Below the pieces are notes generated by a model, which worked only from the letters and a program-made list of their open reading frames with translations, searched no databases and had not been told where the DNA came from. Shown one piece after another: positions 1 to 11,392 of a DNA stretch of 64,000 nucleotides. The stretch's first letter is position 1. Every line of letters starts with the position of its first letter. The translations under genes and the position numbers were made by a program. Origin of the DNA: Malurus cyaneus samueli (lineage: Eukaryota > Chordata > Aves > Passeriformes > Maluridae); the NCBI GenBank assembly GCA_009741485.1, contig CM019237.1, positions 43,983,724 through 44,047,723 of the forward strand. Reading direction: 5' to 3'.

Positions 1-463
1 GGGTGGGGACCCATTTAAAAGGACATCATTGAGCAGCATGGGCAATGTTCAGCTAATGGGAATCCAGCTGGAAGCTCTTACCAGCATCAGAGATCCAGCC
101 CACTCCTCCTCAGAGCCAGGGTAGAGAGCTTGCAGATGCACAGTGCAACCAGGATGTGACCCAGAGCAGGGACAGCAGTGGAGAATGAGTGTCACAATGG
201 GAGTCAGCCATGGCTTGCTCCTGTGCTGCCTGATGTATGCTGTGATGGAGGAACTTGTAATGCTGAACTCCAGGACAGGATTTTTGCTGTTATAAGTGGC
301 AGCAGTGAGAGGTAGTACTGCTCTGAATGCCAGTGTTGTCTTTTCTGGCAGTCTCATCCTGTAAGCAGTAAATGTGTCCCCTGTCCTGAGCTTCCCTCTC
401 CTTCTCTCTTCTGCAGCCCAGCTGTGCTCTGCAGTTTTGCATGCATGGATGACACCATCCACT

Positions 464-482
464 CAAACACAAACACAAACAC
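464..482. repeat. Short (ACAAAC)n simple repeat
   Basis: About three tandem copies of the hexamer ACAAAC in otherwise unremarkable non-coding DNA. Confidence 0.7.
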
Positions 483-873
483 ATCTCCCTCCCAGCCTTT
501 ATCAGGGATGTCTGTTTCACATCCAGGGAGTCTCCAAGGACATCTTGGAGCCCTTGGGACTGGTAGTGCTGTATCCATGTTAAATACAATCTGGTCATGA
601 AATGCTTGGTGCTTTGGCATTGCTGGGTCCTCCTGTTCTTCTCTGTGCTCATATCCTTGGGGTTCACAACTTCAGGAGAGATGGCATGAGGAAATCAGGA
701 GATGTGGAGATGCTGTGGGGCAGCTGACACTCTTCTAAACCAGCCTTCAGGAAGATGCTTCAGCTCCACTGGGATCGTTAGGGTCCAGTTATGGAACAGA
801 GGGCTCTGCATGCTGTTCTGGAATCTTCCCAGAAACACAGTGTGATCTAAGTAAACAGAATGTGCCTCTGGAC

Positions 874-1022
874 TTAGAATAATATAGGTCGAAAAAGAAC
901 TCGAAGATCTTCAAGTCCAGTTGTTAACTTGGCACTGCCAAGTCCCTAGACAAAACCATGTCCCTAAGTGCCACATCTACATATATTTTCCTGGGCAACT
1001 CAACCACTTCTCTGCAGGGCTT
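874..1022 (-). mobile_element. Decayed CR1 LINE fragment, minus orientation
   Basis: The segment reads like the reverse complement of a CR1 3' region of the CR1-Y type. The phrases ATCTTCAAGTCC, TTAACTTGGCACTGCCAAG, ACCATGTCCCTAAG and CACATCTAC, then ACTCAACCACTTC, occur in the order of the consensus as I remember it. Substitutions and small deletions show that it is old and inactive. No reverse transcriptase sequence is left. A RepeatMasker run would fix the ends and subfamily. Confidence 0.75.
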
Positions 1023-1484
1023 TTTTCCTCTCCCTTAAAATGTGGATGGTAGTCTCTGGTTTTGGTATAAGCAATATCAGATATGGCAATTTTTGAGTGG
1101 TCAAGTGCTGTATTTTCTTCTCTGTCCTCTGTGGTAGCTATGGTACCTTCTCCTGGTCATCCTTGTGCTCAGGTGGTCAGCTTTAGAGATGGGAAAAGAC
1201 GGGCATCAGCTCCTGGGTTATCTTGTTCTTCTCTTCTTGGGCAGAGACACGAAGGAAGGAAACCTGGATTGGGGGACACTGGAATGTGTTTTGATCTTTA
1301 AAACCAACCTGCATCTCTAATGTGATTCTAGTGTTCGCTGAGCCGTAATTTTTCATACAATGACTTATTTAGGTTATGGAGTGGGTCACTGTCCCCTCTC
1401 CCCCTCTCTGCAATGAGAGCTGAGCTGCCCAGTGGAGTTTCAGAAGTTCATGCTGGGGCAGAGATGGGGGAGAGGGCGAGCCTG

Positions 1485-1532
1485 GGTGAGGTGAGGTGAG
1501 GTGAGGTGAGGTGAGGTGAGGTGTGAGGTGAG
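1485..1532. repeat. (GGTGA)n pentanucleotide array
   Basis: About nine copies of GGTGA, with one 2-bp interruption (GTGTGAG) near the right end. The left flank is G-rich. Confidence 0.9.
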
Positions 1533-1634
1533 AGGCCCACGGTCATGGGGGTTGCATCAAGTGTCTCTTTGTTTTCCCTGATATGATAACCTGGTCTGTG
1601 GTGTTGCAGTACTTTGTCACCAGACTTGTTTTAG

Positions 1635-1675
1635 TGTGTATATATGTTACCCCTCCCACGAAGCATATATACACA
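1635..1675. repeat. Perfect 12-bp inverted repeat
   Basis: TGTGTATATATG at 1635-1646 is matched exactly by its reverse complement CATATATACACA at 1664-1675, with a 17-nt C-rich loop between. The arms are AT-rich alternating purine/pyrimidine, so the site could extrude as a cruciform or form an RNA hairpin if transcribed. No gene is attached to it. Confidence 0.85.
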
Positions 1676-4600
1676 GGTATTAAATATATCGCTTTATATA
1701 ATATTATATGTGTGTGGTATCGAAGGAATCTTTTAAATGAGGGTAAAGGAAAAGGACTCAAGCCAGTGAACGCAGCATCTCCAGTTTAAATATGAAGTCT
1801 TTTATGTGGAATAGGGAAAGGGAAATAACAAAAGAGGGGAGGGTTTTATATAGATAGGTATAAACTTTGAGATGAGACAGGCTTCCCTATTCACATGTTT
1901 GAAACCCTTTAGGATGTCCTTGCACTCCCACCTCAGTGAGAGTATTATACTGCTAACTAGCAAGTAAAGTTTTAATATAAGGCTTTGCTTATATTATTTA
2001 AAGGGACATTGTGAAAGGCAGAAAGTTTCACACTTGATTTCCCAGGCTCGCTTTATCAAGCCAAGAGGGTTTTCTTCAGCACATTATGGGCTCTCAGCAG
2101 AAATGCTCAGTGCTCACAGCTCTACAGCAGATAAATCACAAGTTGTAGGGGCTGCTTTAGTATTATGTTATGATAACTCTCTTCTCTTTATTTATGTGAG
2201 AGAAGAAGAAAATTCTGCAGCACAGTACCAAATTTGAGGCTTATTAACAAAGGAAGTGATGTTTCACTTTTATAACATTAGAAGAAAATCTCATATACTG
2301 TAAAATAACCATAGACATTCACACAGAGCAGAAACTTGTTAAATGCTGAAAGACTTAGTGAAAATCTTTTCCCAAATTCTTTGGTAGGGGCAGGGATTTT
2401 GGTGACACTGGCATTGGAGTTAACCTGGCCTTTACAGGGAGAAATTGAAAAAAACAAACTAAAAAATACCCTACTTAGCTTGTATGAAACTGTATGTCAA
2501 AAATGTATGGGTTTTAGCACGTGAAAGGAAAAGATAGCAAGGGGATGCTGCAGTTCTGAGCTGGGTAGTAATGATTTCGAGTCCTTTAATATGTCTTTGT
2601 ATTAATATAATTTAAGAATACCACGCTTTACTATTAAAAAAAAGACTTAGTATCTTTCATAAGGTCTAGTATCAGGATAATTATGTAGATGTTTTAACAA
2701 TGTTTTTGTTTTTGTTCTTAAATAAGAAAAAAACCAAACTTGCTTCTTTTAGCCTTTGTAATAGAAAATAAAATGTGCACTTTAAACCCTCTCCTGATCC
2801 AGAATGTGTTTGTGTTTTTCAAACAGCCCACAAAGGATTTTTATGTTGGTTTCAGGTTTCTCTGGTGTGAGGAGAGAAGCAAAGGGAGCATGTCAAGTAT
2901 TGTACCGCTTTGGTTTTCTCCCATCTTTAAGTATAATGTGCTGCTCTGTTGCTGAGTGGAAAATTGCCTATGTGCATATTAATAGGTTCTGCCATTCATC
3001 AGACACTCAGTTCTTGTGACCTTTACATGTATTTCAAATGTTTTTCTTTCACCGCAGTGCCAAGAATCCATGCACTCTGCATTAACACATAGTTTCAGGG
3101 GTTTGGCTAACCTGTGTTTTGAAACCTCCCGTAATCCACTTGTAAACATCTTCATCTGGAGATTTTTCTGCTGTGTAGGCTGCTTTGTTCGACTGGGTTG
3201 GCCAGTTCTTTGCCTGTCAGCGTGTGCCATGCTAGGGAAAGTGCCCTTAGCCCTACCTACCAAGTCACACACAGCTTGGGCCATGGGAAGCGTCTGTGCA
3301 CTTTCCTCCTGGAGAGGATGCTGTGTGAGGAAACTGCACTGGGGGAAGAGATAAGTGTGAAAATATTTATTAATAAACTCGGCTTCTTTATTTTTCTAAT
3401 CCATCAGATGCAGATTAATGTATATTCTTGACGAAACTAAAACTGGAGATGTGATGAAGACTGGGGTGTCCCACAGATACGCCCTGCTACTGCTGTATAA
3501 ACTGACCAGAAGGCCATATTCAGTGAGGCCTGAAGAGACAAGATTTGTCACACATCTCCTTGATGTGCCTTCATACAGACAAAAGAACTTATGTCCTTGT
3601 GGTCAAAGAAGAAGCTTGAACACATTCTTGTAGTGCAGGGGAAATGAGGAGACAGGTGCACTTCCAAGGTGCATCAATTGAGTACATATAATGTGAGAGA
3701 CATTAGTTTTACATTCCAAAGATTGTTGAGGCCATGCTGGCAAGAATTGAGTGTCACTTTTCCAGTAGAATCGAAACCAATATTGTCAAATTGTGAGACA
3801 GACAAAACATCAGGAGGAAAAAACCCTAGTTTCCTTGCAGGTTTGAGCCTCAGCTGTAAACCAGTGTTTCTTCATTGAAATAAAACTTGTATTTTGGAGA
3901 GGAAGGAAAGAAGTGGTGATTTCAGTAATCAGATCCTCCTAGGAACTTCAGCAGATACAAAGACAAGGTGGAGAGACCCAGATCAGCCAAGAAGGATCCA
4001 GGTTCTGTGGAAGATTGAGAGGAGCAGGATAGAAATCCCTGAGAGATGGGAGGAAGGCTTTGTACTAGAGACAGTTAATACCATCACACAGCAGCCTGGC
4101 AGAGGGAGTTTACTGCAGATGAGAATCCTAAGCAATTCTGTGACTGAGTCTGCCTACCCACACTATAGAGAAACATTTCTGGGCAGTGACAGCAGGTGAT
4201 GCAAATACTGTCATCCTCTTCATTGTGTTTGCTGCTGCCGTTGCAACCAGGAACAGGGTCATGTTGTGTTGTGTCCTGTGCACAATGAGCAGCAGAGAAT
4301 TCCTGTCATGCAGGAGCTGTAACCTGCAGTGTGGCATTGCTCAGTGGCTGGGGTGAAGGGCACAGAGGAGGTAACTGTGTAGGGCAGCTGGGGGAAAATC
4401 ATGGGGCAGAAAGCAACAAGCTGAATAGTAAAAGAGGCCTGGATGGGAGTGACAGATTGGAGGAAGCGCAGGAGGAAAGGCTGCAGGCACTCCAGCTGGA
4501 GCACATAGCTGTTTGATACAGGGTGGAGGAAGGCATTGAACGAACTTGGATGGGTGCTATGGGATGGCTCTAGGCAGAGGTCCTGTGGACACAAAATTCC

Positions 4601-4888
4601 TAGGGCTTCCTGGAAAGTTGCGGGCTCTGGTCAGGAGCTCTGAGCCATGTTTCATTCAGGCTTACCCCTTTCTCCCCAGGACAGGTGCAGACAGGACAGG
4701 ACCTATCCATTCCACCTAACCTCTCTCTCTTCCCAGATCAATTGTCATGTCGTTTCTCTGTGGTTCCCCCTTCAGGCAGGAGCAGTGTGTCCTGGTGCCC
4801 CAGGGACAGGAGTGGTATTTCCTGAAAACAAATCCAGTTGAGGCAAAGACAAGAGCAGGGACCAGAGCAAATGACAATTCCAGCTGAC

Positions 4889-4917
4889 TCACTTCCCACC
4901 ACAAGAGTGGGAAGTGA
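4889..4917. repeat. Perfect 11-bp inverted repeat (hairpin)
   Basis: TCACTTCCCAC at 4889-4899 and GTGGGAAGTGA at 4907-4917 are exact reverse complements around the 7-nt loop CACAAGA. The flanks (CTG to the left, CAG to the right) can add imperfect pairing. Too short for a typical pre-miRNA. Confidence 0.8.
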
Positions 4918-7576
4918 CAGCTCCCAAGATTGTCCCTTTCAGGGATTCTCCTCTCTGCAGTTTATCTTCTGGATGGCAGTGCCCCAGAAAATTACTACGT
5001 TTTCCAGAGAGGCTCGGGAGGCACAGTCATAGCAGAGACCCAGTAAATAGGGTCATTCATAACCTTCTGGATTAATCCTCCAAAAAATGACATTTATCCA
5101 GGACTGGGATGGAAATCTCTAAACCCAGATGCCAGACTAGCAACTTGCTTTGAACTGGAAAAACACTCGGCTCTGGAGGTGCTCTTTGGCGTATTTCCTT
5201 TTTTCTCAATGGATTTCCTATGTCTGACTTAGCTCTGGGCTTTCAGTAGCACTAGGGCCCTCCAGGCCCCCGGAAGAATCAGGTCAGGAAGGATGAAGAG
5301 CTGCATAGTTTCATTAATTGAATATCAAAGCTCCCCCATCTGAACCCCAGCAAAGCTCTGAGGCAGAGAGGGAAAGTCCTGCTTCCATCGGAGTGAGATG
5401 GCCTCAGTTTTCCTCAGCAAAATGGCTTGAGAATAACTGCAACATGGCTGGGCATTGCCTCTGGGAGCTGTGGTGGGGGTTCAACACAGCGGCAGTGTTC
5501 TAAAAGAAGCTCTAGGCAGCCTGGAGCTTTTTCCGTTCGAAATCATTCATGTCTTGGTTTTGAGGGATCAGCAGCAGCCAAACTGTCCAAGCTTTTTTAA
5601 GGATCATTTGTTTTCTTTCAGCCCCCAGGCTCAGCTGATTCCTGTATCTTTCCATCAAGCTTAGACCTCTTGAGCTATGATGCTACAGGATCCTTGCTCC
5701 TGCTGGGGACAACATTGTCCCTAGAGGATGTGAATGGGAAGAGATGGCTGATGGACAGCCCAGGTCCTCACAGATAGCCTTGGTTTTGAGAGGGAAGCAG
5801 CCAGAGGAATGTGTATCTTGCTGTCCCACCCAGTGGTCTCCCATGGCCCGACAACACTGGCCTTGGATTTCCCCATTCTGCTTTCAACCCCTTGGTTCAT
5901 TGCTGCTCTTGGCACTTCCTGGAGACTGCCTCCTGCCAAGACTTGTTCAGAGAGAGCTCCCAAGGCTCTCTTCCCAGGCTCCCAGAGTGTTTTCAGAGCA
6001 GGGAAATGCAAAAAGGCAGCTCTAGGTGTCCTTCCTGCCCAGGGCAGTACAGTTTCTGGTGATCCCAAAGCCGTTTCTCATGTTTTCTCCCTGCCTAGCA
6101 CCGAGGACTCTGGCAAATGGCACCTCACAAGGGAAGGCCACGTGCAGAGAAGCAGAGCTGTGGTGAGCCCAACTGCCATGTGAGCAACCCAAGAAGGGGG
6201 CGATGTCTTGGCGGGGGTGGTGGGGAAGCAAAGCTCATTAACTTTTTGGCACTCATTTTGGGGAATTAGTTTTTAGAAATTCTTTTGCCTCAGGCGGGAG
6301 GTGCAGGCACTTCCTTTCACTGAAGCTCACCGTTTGGCTGGGAGATCCCGGCAGTGCTCCTCCACACAGGGAGACAGGCAGGCACGTATGTACACGTACA
6401 CAGGCACATGTATGCATGCAATACCCAGCCAGGAAAGAAAAGCCCTTGCAGAGGTAGGAAGGGGGCTCAGAGTGAGGCCGCATCAAGTCTGCAAGTCTGT
6501 GTCACACGCTGATACCATCAAAAGTACCCAAAAGGTTGCATGCCCATGTTGTAGGCACCAGACAGGGTTTTAGCTAATGCAGAGCTCTAGTTCCACTTTT
6601 CCCTCAGCTGTCCACCCTTACATGCTGGTTTCATCACTCCTTCTCTCACCTCCTTTTCTTTCAGAGTAATCTGTTGTGGATGCTGGCAGCCCTGTAGTCT
6701 GGCCACAGCCTTCCTTGCTGCTGCTGTTCTGGGTATCCCCACAGCTCCGTAGACGTCCGCTGGCACTAGTAACAGCATCTCAAACCAGAAGACAAGTTTC
6801 TAGGAAGTGGTGTCAGAGTCCTTTCAGCGTGGCCATGGTGTAACTCAGTCCGCAGGCCTCTGCCAAGGTGCGAAAAATTCCCTAGCAAGCCCAATGCACT
6901 ACGCAAATATAGTTAAATCTGGAAGCTGTAAGTGGAATGTGCAGTTGTCCTAGGAACTAGTACAAGAACAAAAAATTGTAGGGATGTCTAAAGAGGCAGT
7001 GATTGACCTCTGGCAAAGGGTTTACTTGAATAAAAGAAGAAAGAGGAAACCATCTACCAAGGTGGGTTTGGTGCAAGAACCAAACCACGTGGGTGGGCCT
7101 GGAGCCTCCACACAGACTTTGAGGAATACGCTTGATTTGTGGGACTTGCAACAGCAGACGTCTCATGTGATGAGATATGGAAATATCCAAGTAATGGCTG
7201 TGCTGCCAAGGTGAATGGTCTTGGGTGACTGAAAGAAATGAAGAAAAAAAAGGGAAAGAGGCTTGCTTCAAGAACAACAGAATTTGCACAACTTCTAGAG
7301 GTTTCTACATCTTTTTGTCCTTATTTACAAATTCACTTCAGGGGAGTGTCATCTTGTCTGTCACCACAAAGCCTCTTCAGTACTGCTGGCTTCTCCTGTC
7401 CTGTGTCACTGCCCAAGTATGTGCCCCAGATCATACAGAACACATAACATCAGGTTTTACCTCTGGGGAGGCATTAATTTTACTTTCCCCTTCTTAGCTT
7501 ACCTTTCAAACAGAGTAACGTATTAAAATTTATTTATCCCTTTGCCAAGGTGGGTAGCATGCTCTGGGGTTGGAGG

Positions 7577-7716
7577 GGTGGATGGATGGATGGATGGATG
7601 GATGGATGGATGGATGGATGGATGGATGGATGGATGGATGGATGGATNGGATGGATGGATGGATGGATGGATGGATGGATGGATGGATGGATGGATGGAT
7701 GGATGGATGGATGGAT
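7577..7716. repeat. (GGAT)n tetranucleotide microsatellite with an ambiguous base
   Basis: About 35 copies of GGAT in uninterrupted register on each side of one N at 7648. The repeat phase changes at the N, so the true copy number there is uncertain. The long Pro-Ser-Ile-His and Trp-Met-Asp-Gly repeats in translations of this stretch come from the microsatellite and are not proteins. Confidence 0.97.
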
Positions 7717-9360
7717 AATACTGTTGCATAAGCTTCCTGTCCTTAGAAAATGAGACAGAAAGTTCTTACGTTCTAAGAGAACACATTTCATTAGATTACC
7801 AAGCCAAGGTTTCTTCTTATTGGAGGAAGCTGAGACAACAGCAATTAGTAATAATAACCACTAATGTGTTTCTTTGGTAAAATGTTGCTGGTGCTGGTGG
7901 GCCCCCCATGAGCTGTGCTTTCAGATACACCTGAGACACAATTAAATTTCCTTCTGTAGTGGTAGCCTCATAAATTGATGTGCAGCTAGGTGCCACCACC
8001 AAGGGCAAGACCACAGCAACATTATGAAGGAGTTTCTGACTGAGGAGGCACACAAGTGTGCCACCAGCTCTTGTTTTGAGTCTGAGGATGGCTGCAAGAC
8101 ACAGGCAGAAGGGGAAACAGTGGAAAGGCCGCTCAAGAAGCACTGTGAAAGGGGCCCTGTTAAGAAGTTGAGGGAATACACCTGGAGCTGAGGGAAAGAT
8201 GGCAGCTTGGAGAAATGCAGGAAGAACCTCATCACCCAGCTCCTTGTAATAAGCAGGGCTGTATCAGAGGTCTGAATGTCTGAAACAATTTTCTAGGGTC
8301 TCAAACTGCCAGCAAGACTGTACCTTTGAGTAACAGCTAAGCACTCTTGCTCTACAGTTCACTTTGGTCTGCCCAATGCAGACCTCTCTTGAGATATCCC
8401 ATTAGAGACAGGAGTAGAATTAGAGGTTTTAAAAGAGACCTTTACATGCTTTGATGCCAGCAGAAGAACCTGAGCAACTGCAGAAAGGCAAAGGGGTCAG
8501 GGGGAAGGAAGATACAAGCATTGGTTGCTTAAAAAAAAGGTCAACTCTTTCAAATAAAAATGTAAAAGGAGGAAGAGTATGGACCCACACTCCTCCCCTC
8601 AGGACTGCTGAACACTCCTTGGGTAAATGTGCCAAGAGGTTCATCCAGCACTGCTGGGTGATGTGGGTAGCTGCAGCAAGAGACCTACAGAAAATACACT
8701 GAAGTTAGCCCTGGTCTCTGCCAGTTAAAATGCTGTTCTTGGAGTTTGACCTTTTCCATAGTATTAAGTGCCTCCTTTTGTGTGCCACCCAGTTTGAGCC
8801 AGTATAAATTGACCATGGCTGGTTGAGTCTGTGAGAAAACATCTTTTAAGGACTGACTGGGCTTCTGAGTGATGGATGGAGAAGAGCTGCCGGCACCTCC
8901 ACTAAAATGGGATCACAAAACCAGTAAAAACTCATCTGATCTGACAACAGTGCAGCCAGCACAAGTGATGCAATCTATGGCCATGCCAGCAGCTTTCCAG
9001 AGCCAACATTTCAACTTCATTCATTAAAGCAGCATAAGTGCTCTGCTCTCCATGGTGGGGACACAGGGACAGACAGACATTCCCCACTGCTGTGTCTCTG
9101 CTCCATAGTATGGTTTCTAATTCCTTTGGGCTTGAAGACAGGGTGATGTTGATGCATCCAGCTAGTGATGTTACCCAAGCTCTTCTTGTGGGCAGGAGCT
9201 CATTGTTCAGGGATTCTGAATCAAGGACATACAGTATTGGTAGGAGACTTAGTGGGCATGACAAACATAAGATGAGATTTATATTTTGTCACTCTCAGAT
9301 CTCTAGATAAAAACTTAGAGATGTCCATTGCAGGCTAATACTACAAACTGCTAAGTGACA

Positions 9361-9414
9361 ATTTAGATGACCTTTAAGTTACCTTCCAATGCAAACCATT
9401 CTATGATTCTATGA
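9361..9414 (+). mobile_element. CR1 LINE 3' end, plus orientation
   Basis: The stretch TTAGATGACCTTTAAG, then CCTTCCAATGCAAACC, then the terminal repeat ATTCTATGATTCTATGA is the signature 3' end of CR1 elements, including the short tandem ATTCTATG units that end them instead of a poly(A) tail. Only about 55 bp is convincing; the upstream limit is not clear. Confidence 0.85.
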
Positions 9415-10899
9415 ATTTTCTCTGAATTAACATCTTCATTTTCTGAAGCCATAAATGTCAGTCAATGGCCGCAGAAGTGGCTCTAAAGTCCTCGTGTCCC
9501 TTCAGACATGTGGTCAGATGTTTGTCCAGCTTTCACAACAAGTTTGAGCCTGGGACAAAACTAGGGGGTCCAGCTGCACCTGGCACTGGACAGCTACCAT
9601 GTTCTCAGTCACTTTCCCTTGCCAGCCTGGGATGAGAAGCAAAAGTAGGCATATATGACAGTAGCTGTCCCAAACATCAATGATGCATGGCATGACTGAG
9701 TGATTCCGGTCTTCCAGAATGGATCAGAAGATTTCAGGAAAGGACATGGACCTTCTGGCTGGCAGGCTGTGCTCCAGGAAGGAGAGATGTGATCTATCTC
9801 TTGCTCCCAGAAGCCAGAATGCACTGACCATCTCCAGAGTCTGTCTGCTGGCTCCAGCTGTGGGTGGGTGGAGAACACTGTAACAGCCCAGGGTTAGTAT
9901 GGGACTGTTTTCCCTGCATGGCTTCATCTCTGATAGTTATGACTAATGGGTATGACTTAGGCTCAAAATCCGAAGAGGTATCATAATTACAAATTCTATT
10001 AAACCAACTATTGTGTGATTTCTGAGCCTGATTAGATTGGGATCTAGATCATGAGGCTTTCCCAGCTAAACTGAAATTCTCAACCACCCAACCTGGCTAG
10101 GTAATTCTTTCTTTTTGATTTCTATTGGGTTAAATCAAATGCATTTCCTGATGGGACCAAGCACCATACATGGTTTTGCTGGGCTGTGTCCAGTTGCTAG
10201 GGCTCACAGACCAGTGTAGGAATACCTTGTTCTTACTGACTTACATTGGCACCATAAGGCTGAGCCTAGCAAAATGGACAGGAACAAACCAAGAAATAAA
10301 GGCACTTCTGTTGAAATATCACACCCAGCAAGAAAAAAAGACCCCAGCACACGTAAGATGCTACTTCCCATGCCAGGTTCTGATAAAGAGGATCAGACCT
10401 TTATCTTACTGTCTCCAGTCCTTTCCTCCATGCTGAAAATTTCACTGACAGAAAAGGAGGGGCTTTTTGTGCTGAAGATCTTACTTAACCTGTTATTATC
10501 AGGGAATATGCAGGGTTCATGAACTCTCTTGCTGTATATAACTGCTCTGAATGGAGACGGTTTGCTTTCTGATAGAATTCTCTGCCACTTAACAAAAATA
10601 CTGTATTTCTGGGATTGTGCACTTCATAAGAAAGCTGCCTTCAGCTATTACCAATATTGACTTAGAAGGGACACATAGTAAGTGTTGCATCACGTACAAA
10701 TAACATCACTATCTGCATCTCAGAGCGCTAAAAAGTTAGCAGATGCAGACAGCATGTGTATCTCCCTGCAGCAGCTTGCACAGCTTGGAGCTCCTCAGGG
10801 TCTCCTGAGAGCCTGTCAGAGGTTCCCTTTGCTGTTGTGTTTGCAGCCGACATGTGTACCCCTGACAGGGTGCACTTGGCTTTTTTTCCCCTTCCAACG

Positions 10900-11289
10900 T
10901 GTATATTTGTTATAACACCTTGGGAAGGAAAAGGGTGCTGCCTTTGCAAGTTAGATAACTGGCCCAGTTCTTTGCTGCCGGATTGGCTGGGAGAGGCCCT
11001 GTAAAACCACGCTGGCCAGGCGCCCGGCCCAGCCCTGCAAGGCTGCAAGCTATTTCCACAATTGGCCACTTCAGAGTGGGAGAGGGGGAGGTGAAGACAG
11101 CCAAGGCAAGCTGCGTCTCTGCTAGGCTGTTTCCCTTCCTCCTTGTTTTTTCTCAGCCAGAGTAGTTTGGAAAATCTGCTCTGGGTGCCTCCGAGCCTTT
11201 CTTGCAACGCCCAGAAGAGCGGGGTGTAACGCTGGTGGCCAGACACCTGGCCCTCCCTTAGCCCTACTGGCACAGTCCCAGGACAGGAC
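10900..11289 (+). promoter_or_regulatory. TEF: TEF upstream promoter and 5'UTR region
   Basis: This is the region just 5' of the upstream TEF first coding exon. It holds inverted CCAAT motifs (ATTGG near 10982 and near 11061) and no obvious TATA box. It is not a CpG island, so this promoter is probably more tissue-restricted than the downstream one. The transcription start cannot be placed from sequence. Confidence 0.45.
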
Positions 11290-11392
11290 ATGTCAAGCTG
11301 CAACACCCCTGGGGGCCCCACTGCCCTGGACTTTCCAGAAGTCCTGAAGTCCCTACTGGAGTATTCCTTGCCCTGGACCAACAAGATGACAG
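11290..11392 (+). CDS. TEF: TEF alternative first coding exon (upstream form)
   Basis: This exon encodes 34 residues plus the first base of codon 35. The peptide begins MSSCNTPGGP and contains the conserved block DFPEVLKSLLEYSLPW, which matches the human TEF isoform starting MDMPEVLKSLLEHSLPW and the chicken VBP N-terminus as I remember them. The ATG has a good context, with G at -3. The exon ends ACA-G before the donor GTAGGA, leaving one base that completes an Asp codon with the AT at the start of exon 2 (21757), so the frame is kept. The product is 288 residues with the shared exons. The hydrophobic LKSLL block corresponds to the N-terminal regulatory segment that the other first exon supplies as FPLVLKKLMEN. 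Confidence 0.93.

Larger units (their letters stand above)
1..11100. other. Upstream non-coding region
   Basis: No open frame in this stretch looks like a real protein; all are short, unconserved in appearance and broken by frequent stops. By synteny with human 22q13.2 the gene to the left should be ZC3H7B, and part of its 3'UTR could lie here, but I see no coding sequence from it. Apart from the separately listed CR1 fragments, simple repeats and inverted repeats, I see nothing identifiable. Confidence 0.6.

Noticed and set aside
5535..5545. TTCGAAAT as a possible tRNA T-loop
   Set aside because: No acceptor stem, anticodon arm or D-loop around it.
7523..7791. Pro-Ser-Ile-His and Trp-Met-Asp-Gly repeat proteins
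   Set aside because: Direct translation of the GGAT microsatellite; no start, splice or conservation signal.
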